From Bacillota bacterium (GTDB taxonomy: Bacteria > Bacillota > Clostridia > Christensenellales > Borkfalkiaceae): DNA of 64,000 nucleotides. Below are positions 43,795-51,404 of this stretch, one piece after another. The position numbers were made by a program, and so were the translations under genes. Numbering within the stretch: the first letter of the stretch is position 1; each line of letters starts with the position of its first letter. The notes beneath the pieces were generated by a model. That model was not told the origin of the DNA. It did no database searches and worked only from the letters and a program-made list of their open reading frames with translations. The stretch is from contig JAHZBZ010000007.1 in NCBI GenBank assembly GCA_019423125.1, positions 1-64,000 of the forward strand. The letters are read 5' to 3'.

Positions 43795-43835
43795 AAAAAG
43801 ATACTGCGGCAAAAGAGAAAACTCTTTTGCCGCAG
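43795..43835 (-). terminator. Terminator downstream of the GH3 remnant
   Basis: A perfect 14-bp stem CTGCGGCAAAAGAG / CTCTTTTGCCGCAG, loop AAAA, followed on the minus strand by TATCTTTTT. The rest of 43657-43936 holds only an AT dinucleotide run and no gene. Confidence 0.85.
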
Positions 43836-43936
43836 GTCATTCGTTCGGATATTTTTTTGTCACGCTGAACAGGCCGAGGAAACGCCGCCCCTGCCGAAAG
43901 TAAAGCGCGGATCGCGTTGCAGACGCGCGGAGCGCG

Positions 43937-44428
43937 TCATTCGTCGTTTCGGGTTTGTTTTTTCTTTGCGAGAAGCATCCCCGCAACGCCCCATGCGGCG
44001 AGGAGCAGAACGATGGCGGCATCCACGATTAGCACGACGATCTGCCAGTCGGACATGCGGTATCCGATGACTTCGCCGTTCATCGCATTGGAATTTGCAA
44101 AGGTGAAGATCACGTTCTTCGCGCATTGACGCAGGACGATGAGATCGCCGACATCCGTCTCGTCCACCCACGCCACGGGGGTGTTCGCGAGGTTGAGATC
44201 GCCGCCCGCATACGCCATCTGCCTGGAAAACATATACTCGGGATGGGTGTTGAAGTCGCAGATCACGGTGCCTTTGAATCCCCATTCATCGCGCAGGATC
44301 TCCGTGAGCAGGCGGTAGTCGCCGCCCGTCCATTTGAGCCCGATGCGGTTGAAGGAGGTCATAAGCCCGCGGCTCTGCCCCTCTTTGACCGCGATCTCTT
44401 CGTCTTCTACGATCGCAACAGAATACAT
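43937..44428 (-). pseudogene. Deletion fusion of a response-regulator start and the end of a GH3 glycosidase
   Basis: The frame encodes 163 residues. The first eleven, MYSVAIVEDEE, are the typical start of a response-regulator receiver. Directly after, IAVKEGQSRGLMTSFNRIG and LLTEILRDEWGFKGTVICDFN are the late part of a GH3 catalytic domain, followed by ANSNAMNG and one C-terminal membrane helix (IVVLIVDAAIVLLLAAWG). Neither domain is complete, so neither activity is likely. The ribosome site GGGGGAGGAG is intact, so a membrane-anchored remnant might still be made. Confidence 0.72.
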
Positions 44429-44787
44429 GTTTCTCCTCCCCCGCTTTTTTGTTTTTCGCCCTCAAGGAAGAGCTTTTGTTTTTGAATTATAATGCAAAAA
44501 AACGGGTTTGTCAACCGAAAAAACAAAATTCACCTTTTCGCGCTCTCCCTCCGCGCGCACGTTTTCTTCCGTCAAAAAAACGGTTTTTTTATACGACGTA
44601 TGTGCAAAAACCGCCTCAAATTTCCGCTCCTTTTTTTGTCAGACAGACGGGTAAAAAATGTATTTTTTCATTCGGGGAATGTGCGCCCCGCCTTTTTCCG
44701 TTCTCTCCTGCCCTGCGGTTCCTCTCCTTTTCCATTTTATCAGAAAAGCGTCCTTGCTGCAAAAGGGGAAAAATATCGCTGAAAAAA

Positions 44788-44815
44788 TCAAGCACCCTTG
44801 CGGGTGCTTTTTTCT
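44788..44815. terminator. Hairpin with T-runs on both sides in a gene-free stretch
   Basis: AGCACCC / GGGTGCT with T-rich runs both ways. The interval 44429-45082 is AT-rich with no supportable gene and may mark the edge of the mobile region. Confidence 0.65.
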
Positions 44816-45082
44816 TTATACTCACTCAATATTTTTCTGTCGAATAGTTACTGACCGATTCTTCTTCGTTACCTCCGCCCTTTTACAGCGTTACGCTTTT
44901 CTGATTCTTTTTTTGGCTGTTAAAAGGGAGTTGTGGCTTTGTCCCCTTTTGTACGGAAAAGTACGGGTTTGTCTTACTTTTACCCTTCCAATACTGAAAG
45001 CTCACCTGCTCTAACCCGTTATATGTCCGTCCTTTTTTTGCTATCCTGTAGCTACGATTTTTCCTACGGAGGTTTTAAAATT

Positions 45083-45400
45083 ATGAAAAAAGCTATCATC
45101 TACACAAGAACATCGCCCGACCTTGTATCCGTCCGCACGCAGATCGTTGCCTGTAGACTCTTTGCAAAGCTGAACGGGGTCGAAGTTCTGCGCATCTGCC
45201 ACGATCCTGGCGAGAACGATCAGCGGGTGCTGGTTGATCTTCTTCGGGACAGCAAAACTGCCAAATGGGATTGTATCCTGATCCTGGATCCGTCCGTGCT
45301 TTCCGACGATATCTGCACCTTTTTGAAATGCAGGGAAAAATTCAACCTGTCTGGCAAGCGTATTTCACCGGTTGTGAATTATAAGGAGGAAAACAAATGA
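45083..45400 (+). CDS. Short resolvase-like protein, probably inactive
   Basis: The protein has 105 residues and begins MKKAIIYTRTSPDLVSVRTQ, like the N-terminal catalytic domain of serine recombinases, with WDCILILDPSVLSDD in the place of the conserved LDRLSRN segment. The key Arg residues of that segment are missing, and the DNA-binding part is absent. It may be a relic or a small DNA-binding partner carried with such elements. ACGGAGG precedes the ATG; the next remnant starts in its stop codon. Confidence 0.6.
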   Translation: MKKAIIYTRTSPDLVSVRTQIVACRLFAKLNGVEVLRICHDPGENDQRVLVDLLRDSKTAKWDCILILDPSVLSDDICTFLKCREKFNLSGKRISPVVNYKEENK

Positions 45401-45715
45401 AATACGCTGCTTTTTACGGAAGAAAAAGTGATGGCGTACCTTACAAACGCGATCCTGAAAAAGCCGAAAACGCTCATCCATACTCCGATCCAAAAAATCA
45501 TTGTCTACGAAGACAAAGTCGAAATCTTTTACAATTACACAGACGAAACAAATCCCGGGGACGACAGTCCTCGGGATCTTTCTTATTATTCGGGTTCGGA
45601 TAGTTCCGTTATACCGGGAAGTAATACAACAAATCCGAACCAAAAGTCAAAACCACCAGTTGAACTGGTGGTTTGCATATACCCTAAAAGGGTAAACTAC
45701 CAGCCAACCCGTTAA
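45397..45715 (+). pseudogene. Serine recombinase reduced to its two ends
   Basis: From 45397 the frame opens MKYAAFYGRKSDG, a classic recombinase start, then breaks. In another frame, from about 45428, the sequence ends like a recombinase: IQKIIVYEDKVEIFYNY and GSDSS. The whole middle is deleted with a frameshift. A hairpin sits inside the last codons (near 45554-45575), as in other recombinases here. Confidence 0.68.
45593..45612 (+). repeat. 20-bp direct repeat, left copy
   Basis: GGTTCGGATAGTTCCGTTAT is identical to 57006-57025. Both lie at recombinase 3' ends, so they may be junction sites of an ~11.4-kb segment or just conserved recombinase codons. Confidence 0.6.
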
Positions 45716-45880
45716 CGGGTATCGCTTTTACTATAGCGTCCTATCGCACGGCACACCTGTAAAACAGGTTCCTCGTGCTATTAAGGAGCAAAATCGCATT
45801 AGCTATATGGTAAACTTCTTTAATTATAAAATTTGCTAAAGCTATTTTTTATCTTCCCCCAGTAGAACTGGGGGTTTTTT
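45650..45880 (+). other. Cluster of short hairpins, possible IS200/IS605-type element ends
   Basis: An 11-bp hairpin at 45650-45674 and an 8-bp hairpin at 45856-45874 (followed by six T) share a CCAGT-ACTGG core. Between them lie TACCCTAAAAGGGTA, ACCCGTTAACGGGT and ACCTGTAAAACAGGT. No transposase is present. The spacing suits a non-autonomous palindrome-ended element; this is inference. Confidence 0.4.
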
Positions 45881-46016
45881 CTTGCTAAAGCGCACCTATC
45901 CTAAATCGACAGGCATTTCGGCAGGAAGTTGCGGAGCTTTAAGAGAATTACATGAGAAAAGGCAGTCACTTTTATAAAGCGGCTGCCTTTAAGTTTGTAT
46001 GAAATTCAATGTCATA

Positions 46017-46688
46017 TCAGAAAGCGCCGTAAAGACTGTAATATCTTTTGCGGATACTTGCCTTGCGAGAATTTATCTTTCCTCTGCCGATACCGAGTTC
46101 GGCGCAGACTTCGGATTGTATCATTCCGTTCATGTAGCAGTTTAGAATGGCGAGTTCCAAAGCAGATAACTGTAACGCCTCGGCAAGCTCATCGTATTTC
46201 GTGTAATCTGTTTGTTCATGTTCAAAGCAGTTCACGGGATCCATCGGCAGCGCTTTATAATCCGTAAAATCAATGGACTCAACGACCGTTCCTCGCCTGT
46301 CCGGTCTGTTACGAAGAAGATTGATGAAGCGGTCTACTTCACGATAGCAAGCAAGTTTGATAGAGATTTCTTTTCCTTTGCGGTCTTTGCCGTAAATTTC
46401 AGATGCCTTTCTACCTATAAATTGATACAGAAAGCAGATAGCAGTCTGCGCTACGTCATAGCCGTCCGATACGATATAGTCTATTTCTCCCATATGGTGC
46501 AGGTCTTTGATTAAACCGATATACAGCCTGTCTGCTACCTTCATATCGAACTTCTTTACAGTCCTTAATGCCTGCAATGCGATCATTTCTCCCATGAGCT
46601 TGACGTTCTCATTTGAGATAGACTCTGCGAACAAATCGCCTTCGTTGCGATACTTTCCGTTTGAGAACTTGGTTACCAACATTTCCAT
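46017..46688 (-). CDS. Sigma-70-like HTH protein of a mobile element
   Basis: The protein has 223 residues. The C-terminal part, LSALELAILNCYMNGMIQSEVCAELGIGRGKINSRKASIRKRY, has the layout of sigma region 4. The N-terminal part resembles sigma-like proteins of conjugative elements and phages (DYIVSDGYDVAQTAICFLYQFIG). It probably directs transcription of element genes. GGAGG lies ten bases before the ATG. A recombinase gene follows upstream on the same strand. Confidence 0.7.
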   Translation of the reverse strand: MEMLVTKFSNGKYRNEGDLFAESISNENVKLMGEMIALQALRTVKKFDMKVADRLYIGLIKDLHHMGEIDYIVSDGYDVAQTAICFLYQFIGRKASEIYGKDRKGKEISIKLACYREVDRFINLLRNRPDRRGTVVESIDFTDYKALPMDPVNCFEHEQTDYTKYDELAEALQLSALELAILNCYMNGMIQSEVCAELGIGRGKINSRKASIRKRYYSLYGAF

Positions 46689-46981
46689 TTTGAGTTACAC
46701 CTCCGAATTGTATTTGCCCTTTTCGGGCAAGAGGCGACGGAGCATAGGACGGTATAAGTGAAGCATTATCTCTGTCGGTCTGCGGAAGTCAACGGGACAA
46801 AGCAAAATCGTTGCGTAGGAGTTACAATTTATTTTTTCTGACATGAGAAAAGCCGAGCAAGGAGACCTTGTTCGACTCAAAGTATTTATATGGATATTTT
46901 CAGCGACGATTTTGCGGCCGTTGACGTCCGCGAAGTCCTATGCTACCATAGCCTGACCGAAAAGGCAAATCCGGAGGTGTT

Positions 46982-48415
46982 TCAGAAAGAAAACTCGCAA
47001 AAAAGAAAGCCCCGATCATCGTCGGGGCCTGCCGCTATGGGAGCGGTGAAGTATATCTCTATTTTGTCGTCATACAGGACGATTTGTTTTACGAGCAGGT
47101 TTATGAGCGCCTGCGGCTCTTCTTTGAGCGTCGCCTCATAGTATTCCCGTATCTGTGCTTCGGTATATACGACGGACTGTTTGCTCCGCTCTATGAGGAT
47201 GAGCCGTTCGAGTTCCTCCTGCCGCGCTTCCAGCTCTTTCATGCGCCTTTGCGTGGTGGCGTTGACGACGCCTTTTTCTATCGCGGTCATGATATTGTTC
47301 AGCGCCGTTTTTATCTGTTTCTGTTCCCTTACAAGGGCTTGCAGGGAGGAACGCTCTCTGCTTCGTTTCTCCTGTTTCGCCATAACGTCATGAACGAATT
47401 TATCCATAAAGCCTTTGTCGTTCAGCCGAGTTATAACGGCGTCCAAAACGAGCCGTTCGAGCTCTTCTTTGCGGACGGTCTTTTTCTTGCAGTCGTTCAG
47501 CCTGTACTTCCTGCCCTTACACTTGTAATAATATTCGCTGCCACGGCATTGGCGGGTATTGCTGTCCGCGACGATGGGCATACCGCAGTAGCCGCATATC
47601 ATTTTGTCGCGGAGCAGATAGACGGTCTTGACGCTCCGCTTTCCTCGCTTGTTCTTCTCTACGATGGCGCGCACCCTGTCGAAGAGTTCGTCCGATACGA
47701 TGCGCGGGAACATATTCTCAAACACGTCGTTCCCGTAACGGTATCTGCCGGTGTACTTCTCATTCTTCAACATCGTGTAGATGATATACAGTTCAAACGG
47801 CTTTCCCTTATAGAAAACACCTCTGTCGGTCAGGGATTTTACGATGCTGCTGACGTGTACGCCTTTGGAATATTCGCTGAAGATATACCGCACCGTTTCC
47901 GCTTCGGTTTCGTCTGTGACGATCTTCCTGCCGTCGATCTTATACCCGTATAGCAGCGGCCCGCCTTGATAGTTGCCTTTCAGCCTCGTTTCCCGCATAC
48001 CTCTGCGTATCTTCTGCGAGAGCTCGGCGGAAAAATACTGGTTCATGCCTTCCAAAAGACTTTCGAGTATGATGCCTTCCGGCGTTTCCGGGATATTCTC
48101 CATCGCGGAGAGAACTTTCACGCCGTTGTCTTTGAGCGTTTTCTTGTGGATCGCCGTTTCGTACTTGTTGCGGGAAAATCTGTCTAATTTGTAAACGAGA
48201 ATGAAATCCCAGGACTTTTTGGCGCTGTCTTTTATCATGCGCCTGAAATCCGGTCTGTTGTCGTTCGTTCCCGTCATGGCTCTGTCGATGTAGGTATCTA
48301 CGATGACGATACCGTTCCTCTGCGCGTATTCCTCGCATACCCTTAACTGTCCTTTGATGGACTGTTCCGTCTGGTTGTCAGATGAGTATCTGGCATAGAC
48401 CGCCGCTGTCTTCAT
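46982..48415 (-). CDS. Large serine recombinase
   Basis: The protein has 477 residues. The catalytic domain begins AAVYARYSSDNQTEQSI with the nucleophile Ser and has YKLDRFSRNKYE with the active-site Arg. A recombinase domain (GGPLLYGYKIDG) and a zinc ribbon (ICGYCGMPI ... YYYKCKGRK) follow, then a coiled coil. Such enzymes excise and insert mobile elements. The start at 48415 gives MKTAAVYARYSS. An intrinsic terminator (stem GGCCCCGACGATGATCGGGGC at about 47010-47031, then CTTTCTTTTTT) lies inside the last codons. Confidence 0.92.
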   Translation of the reverse strand: MKTAAVYARYSSDNQTEQSIKGQLRVCEEYAQRNGIVIVDTYIDRAMTGTNDNRPDFRRMIKDSAKKSWDFILVYKLDRFSRNKYETAIHKKTLKDNGVKVLSAMENIPETPEGIILESLLEGMNQYFSAELSQKIRRGMRETRLKGNYQGGPLLYGYKIDGRKIVTDETEAETVRYIFSEYSKGVHVSSIVKSLTDRGVFYKGKPFELYIIYTMLKNEKYTGRYRYGNDVFENMFPRIVSDELFDRVRAIVEKNKRGKRSVKTVYLLRDKMICGYCGMPIVADSNTRQCRGSEYYYKCKGRKYRLNDCKKKTVRKEELERLVLDAVITRLNDKGFMDKFVHDVMAKQEKRSRERSSLQALVREQKQIKTALNNIMTAIEKGVVNATTQRRMKELEARQEELERLILIERSKQSVVYTEAQIREYYEATLKEEPQALINLLVKQIVLYDDKIEIYFTAPIAAGPDDDRGFLFCEFSF

Positions 48416-48542
48416 GTATTTATAAATCCTCCGTGAATTTTTTACCGAAAGCATAGCACTTTTCTGAACGGAATAACAGGAGAGCCAGCCGTAGGGAATC
48501 CATAGAAAACCCCAACGGAGGTCATCTTTTCCGTATCAAAAA

Positions 48543-48714
48543 GTACCTTTCGGCGCAACCGAAACGGGAGAGCAAAGCGCAGTCTGTCAAAGGTCTGCCC
48601 CCACGGGGACGCGCAGGAATTTTGTAAAAGTTATCTCCTTTCCATTCACTCAAAATTGCTGCGCGCCTTTGACAGACAAAGCCGCTCTCCCAACATCCCA
48701 AAGCCGAAAGGTAC
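48543..48714. repeat. Long imperfect inverted repeat (~170 nt hairpin)
   Basis: Paired blocks in order: GTACCTTTCGGC (48543-48554) with 48703-48714; GGGAGAGC (48567-48574) with 48684-48691; TCTGTCAAAGG (48583-48593) with 48666-48676; 48611-48624 with 48651-48664 (one mismatch). It may be a structured RNA, a miniature element, or recombination DNA next to the recombinase gene. Confidence 0.7.
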
Positions 48715-48788
48715 GAAAGTGTTACGGTGAGTTGCTAAACTGTCAACAGGAGTTGCTGTTTCTTGGGGTTTACTAACGGCGGAATCTA

Positions 48789-48817
48789 TTGAAAAAACAC
48801 TTGCCTTGTGGTATAAT
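48789..48817 (+). promoter_or_regulatory. Sigma-A promoter of the lipoprotein gene
   Basis: TTGAAA, 17 bases, TATAAT; the leader is about 30 bases. Confidence 0.8.
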
Positions 48818-48854
48818 AGATGCACAAACAAGTAAACAAGGAATATAAAAGTCA

Positions 48855-49604
48855 ATGATAAAAAAATTATCCTCCATTGCGTCAGTCGTTATGATTGCGT
48901 CAATTACCATACTCACGTCCGCGTGTTCGTTTTTACCTAAATACAGTGATCCGGAAAGTATTGATATTGACGGCGAAACATATATGACCGGGTTTTATGA
49001 GAACTTATGGGTTGAAGGCATTGTCTTCAGCGAGGACGATATCCCAAATTTTGAAACGAAATATCATATTTGGTGGAAAGTAGAAAATGCGCCGTTTGAT
49101 ATGTACTGCGCTCAAAATAAGGAAGCATTATACTGGAATCCGACCATTTATTGTAAGAAAAATCAATTTGACACGGTAAAAAACTATTATGCAGACACAA
49201 ATAATTTCAATTATTATACGGGACTGTATGGCGATAGTAATAAAGACAGTCGCATTCGCTTAGACGGAGAGTTGAATTATTCTCTTTTAGAAGAAGCGAT
49301 TGCGTTGAATATGCAAATTGAGGCAAGTTCCGGGAAAGGTCATCTGACAGAAAAGGAAAATTTATCGGATATAGAAATCCACATCCCATCCGACGAGATT
49401 TTGCCAATTCAGCCTGTTTTATATAGAGTAAGCAAGGACGGATTTTTCACTACTATTCAAAACAGTTGGATTGTAACAAAAAATGCAGTATATATAGAGG
49501 GAATGTACGACGGAGAAACAGAACAAAGTTATACCGCCTATAAAATCAGTAGTGAAGCAAACGAATACATTTTGAAATTACTTTTTGAACATGATATAGT
49601 GTAA
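48855..49604 (+). CDS. Hypothetical lipoprotein
   Basis: The protein has 249 residues. A lysine-rich start and hydrophobic stretch end in the lipobox LTSAC, so it should be lipid-anchored outside the membrane. The mature part is Tyr/Asn/Asp-rich (YYTGLYGDSNKDSR) with no domain that I recognise. Codon use is AT-rich compared with the left half of the window, which suggests acquired cargo. It has its own promoter and a terminator-like structure downstream. Confidence 0.78.
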   Translation: MIKKLSSIASVVMIASITILTSACSFLPKYSDPESIDIDGETYMTGFYENLWVEGIVFSEDDIPNFETKYHIWWKVENAPFDMYCAQNKEALYWNPTIYCKKNQFDTVKNYYADTNNFNYYTGLYGDSNKDSRIRLDGELNYSLLEEAIALNMQIEASSGKGHLTEKENLSDIEIHIPSDEILPIQPVLYRVSKDGFFTTIQNSWIVTKNAVYIEGMYDGETEQSYTAYKISSEANEYILKLLFEHDIV

Positions 49605-49706
49605 AAAGCACAAACAAGCGGCGACGCTTTATATTCACGGACTAACTTTTACTGACTGTGGAAATAGTGCCGCGGAAGTAGTCGCAGGACGACGAAATAA
49701 CCGGGT

Positions 49707-49774
49707 GACCGTGACTGTCAGGCAAGACGGACGAGAGATCGTCTGTACTTTGTCTGCGGTCACGGTCTTTTTTT
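49707..49774 (+). terminator. Two-part structured terminator
   Basis: GACCGTGAC (49707-49715) pairs with GTCACGGTC (49759-49767) and is followed by seven T. An inner stem GACGGACGA-GAGA-TCGTCTGT forms within the loop. Confidence 0.78.
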
Positions 49775-49848
49775 GTTTTCTCGGAGAAATTTTTATAACA
49801 GGTCAGAAACTGTCCTGTTTGCGTGGTTTAATGGGAATGAAATTTTGG

Positions 49849-50120
49849 AAAGGTGAAGAAAACCTGCACCTTTAACCGGTAAGATTAAAGCAACTTTGAA
49901 ATTAGGGACAGGTTTTGGCACCAATTCCCTGTAAACTACAAGAAAAAGTTTTTCAAATACGACAAGAAATGTCGTATTCGGGTGGTTTACTGTAAGCAGA
50001 AAATACCTTCGGAAATTTTTTTCAAACCTGAAGAAAACTTGCAGGTTTGACAGTTATGCTATCGCCGGAAGTAAATTTTCTCAAAGAAATTTTTTAAAGT
50101 CGTAAAAACCTTGCGAGTTT
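49849..50120 (+). other. Array of four hairpins with changing stems and a conserved loop
   Basis: Stems AAAGGTG/CACCTTT (49849-49873), AATACGAC/GTCGTATT (49956-49978), AAACCTG/CAGGTTT (50024-50048) and AAAGTCG/CGAGTTT (50096-50120, one mismatch) enclose loops of the form WAGAAAACYTG (the second is the shorter AAGAAAT). T-rich tracts precede most of them. Stem sequence varies while pairing is kept, which suggests an RNA (or replication DNA) function. Confidence 0.55.
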
Positions 50121-50158
50121 AAGGTTTAAGATAAGCGCACAACGGGAGGAACGGTGTT

Positions 50159-50464
50159 ATGACGCTCAACGAAATAAGACAACAATTAAAGACAATACGC
50201 CTGTACTATACGAGCAAGGCGCGTTTTTCCGCCGCCTTCGACACCCTCCCGCATAATGTGACGGAATTGGCGGCCACATATGCCGCAACTATCACATCTG
50301 CGCCGCTCGATTTGTATCTCATTTACTACGAACTGTACGTTCTGGGTCTCACGCAGGAGGCAGCGGCGGTTGACCTGAATTACAGCACCGAATACATACG
50401 GCAGAAGAACAAGCGATTGTTACTGTTCCTGCAACAAAAACTAAGCGAAAAGGAGGCGAGCTGA
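50159..50464 (+). CDS. Small HTH protein of a mobile element
   Basis: The protein has 101 residues. The C-terminal half (LYLIYYELYVLGLTQEAAAVDLNYSTEYIRQKNKRLLLFL) has the spacing of a sigma-region-4 or LuxR-like helix-turn-helix, as in small regulators of conjugative elements. GGGAGGA precedes the ATG. A 54-residue gene follows after a one-base gap. The hairpin array lies directly upstream and may regulate it. Confidence 0.68.
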   Translation: MTLNEIRQQLKTIRLYYTSKARFSAAFDTLPHNVTELAATYAATITSAPLDLYLIYYELYVLGLTQEAAAVDLNYSTEYIRQKNKRLLLFLQQKLSEKEAS

Positions 50465-50629
50465 TTGGAAGAGATAAAAATCAAGAATAACACGCTCGGG
50501 CTGAAGGTCTATACCGTAGGCGAGCCCCAAACGTCCGGCGAAGAATATGAACTGCTCGTGTCCTCTTTTCTGGACGGGTTAGAGAAACTCACAGAAAGAG
50601 AAAACGGACAGGAGAAACCTGCCCGCTGA
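50465..50629 (+). CDS. 54-residue acidic protein with a TTG start
   Basis: The frame starts TTG directly after the preceding TGA, with AAGGAGG eight bases upstream, and ends TGA at 50627-50629. It encodes a small acidic protein (EEIKIKNNTLG, GEEYELLVSSFLDGLEKL). The tight coupling and good ribosome site support a real gene. No function is recognised. Confidence 0.55.
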   Translation: MEEIKIKNNTLGLKVYTVGEPQTSGEEYELLVSSFLDGLEKLTERENGQEKPAR

Positions 50630-50637
50630 ATGATTTA

Positions 50638-50951
50638 CTTGTTTCAAAGACAAGCCACGCCTCACTGCCACGAGAGGCAAAAAGGTATACTAAGGGCACA
50701 TTAAAGTCGCACGCTAAAATACTCTACTTGTATCAAAGACAAGCGCACGCCTCGCTCTCACGAGGAGCAAAAAGGTACATTGAGGTCACATGAGAGTATC
50801 CGGTAAAAAATTTACCGCTTGTATATATACCAAGCGCACGCCCTGCTCTCACAGGGTAATGTCAAACGTATGTAAACCGCATATTTCGGGACGGTAAAAA
50901 AACGGCGCGCTTGTTTAATAGCCAAGCGCACACACTGCCGTCATTTGTGAA
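50638..50951 (+). repeat. Array of four ~90-base structured repeats
   Basis: Units start CTTG at 50638, 50727, 50818 and 50910. Each has a CTTG/CAAG hairpin, then CGCACGCC, then a second hairpin whose stem differs (GCCTC/GAGGC; CCTCG/CGAGG; CCCTG/CAGGG; CACA/TGTG). Two units are closed by perfect but unrelated 7-bp stems: ATACTCT/AGAGTAT (50719-50799) and TTTACCG/CGGTAAA (50811-50898). A fifth partial unit is at 51288-51325. Not CRISPR: repeats are imperfect and no cas gene is present. Confidence 0.65.
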
Positions 50952-51363
50952 AAATTAACATTTTTGCGGAACGGTAAAAAACCCATCTCACTCATGGCGT
51001 CGAAAGCTGTATTGAAGCCTGCTCGACCGCTTAGGAGAGCCGAGAAACTATCGCGCCGCTCCCGAAATACACATAGCGACCTGCATAACGGTGAAAATCA
51101 AGGTATGGCGCGACGGAGTAAGCGGGCGATTCGCCAAGCGGGTTAGCGGCGAACGCCCGCGCCGTCGCCGCCTTTGATTTCCGTTTGTCCGCTTTGTTTG
51201 TCCGGGCGTGCGCTTGGCTTCGGCGCCCGCGAGCGCAGCGAGCGGGTGACGGTGCGGCGTCAGCCGCACCGTCAGCTTCGCCGCCGACTTGTTTATAGCC
51301 AAGCGCATGCCTTACTGCCATTTCCGTTTTTTCCCCTGTTTTCCGTCCTGCTTTTTGCATGAC
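50952..51363. other. GC-rich gene-free stretch with hairpins
   Basis: A hairpin GACGGTGCGGC-GTCA-GCCGCACCGTC (about 51248-51274) and GCCCGCGAGCGCAGCGAGCGGG next to it stand out. Such paired repeats occur at transfer origins, but I see no relaxase and no known nick site. No gene here is supported. Confidence 0.4.
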
Positions 51364-51385
51364 AAAACCGCCCCTTGCGGAGCGG
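51360..51385 (-). terminator. Terminator of the leucine-rich-repeat gene
   Basis: CCGCCCC-TTGC-GGAGCGG stem followed on the minus strand by TTTTGTC, 19 bases after the stop. Confidence 0.7.
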
Positions 51386-51404
51386 CTTTGAAAGAGATTT
51401 GCTC

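Noticed and set aside
50719..50799. tRNA gene in the hairpin array
   Set aside because: The 7-bp closing stem and arms look like a cloverleaf, but the T-loop bases, anticodon loop length and CCA end do not fit.
50638..50951. CRISPR array
   Set aside because: Repeats are imperfect, units are structured with compensatory changes, there are no uniform spacers and no cas genes.
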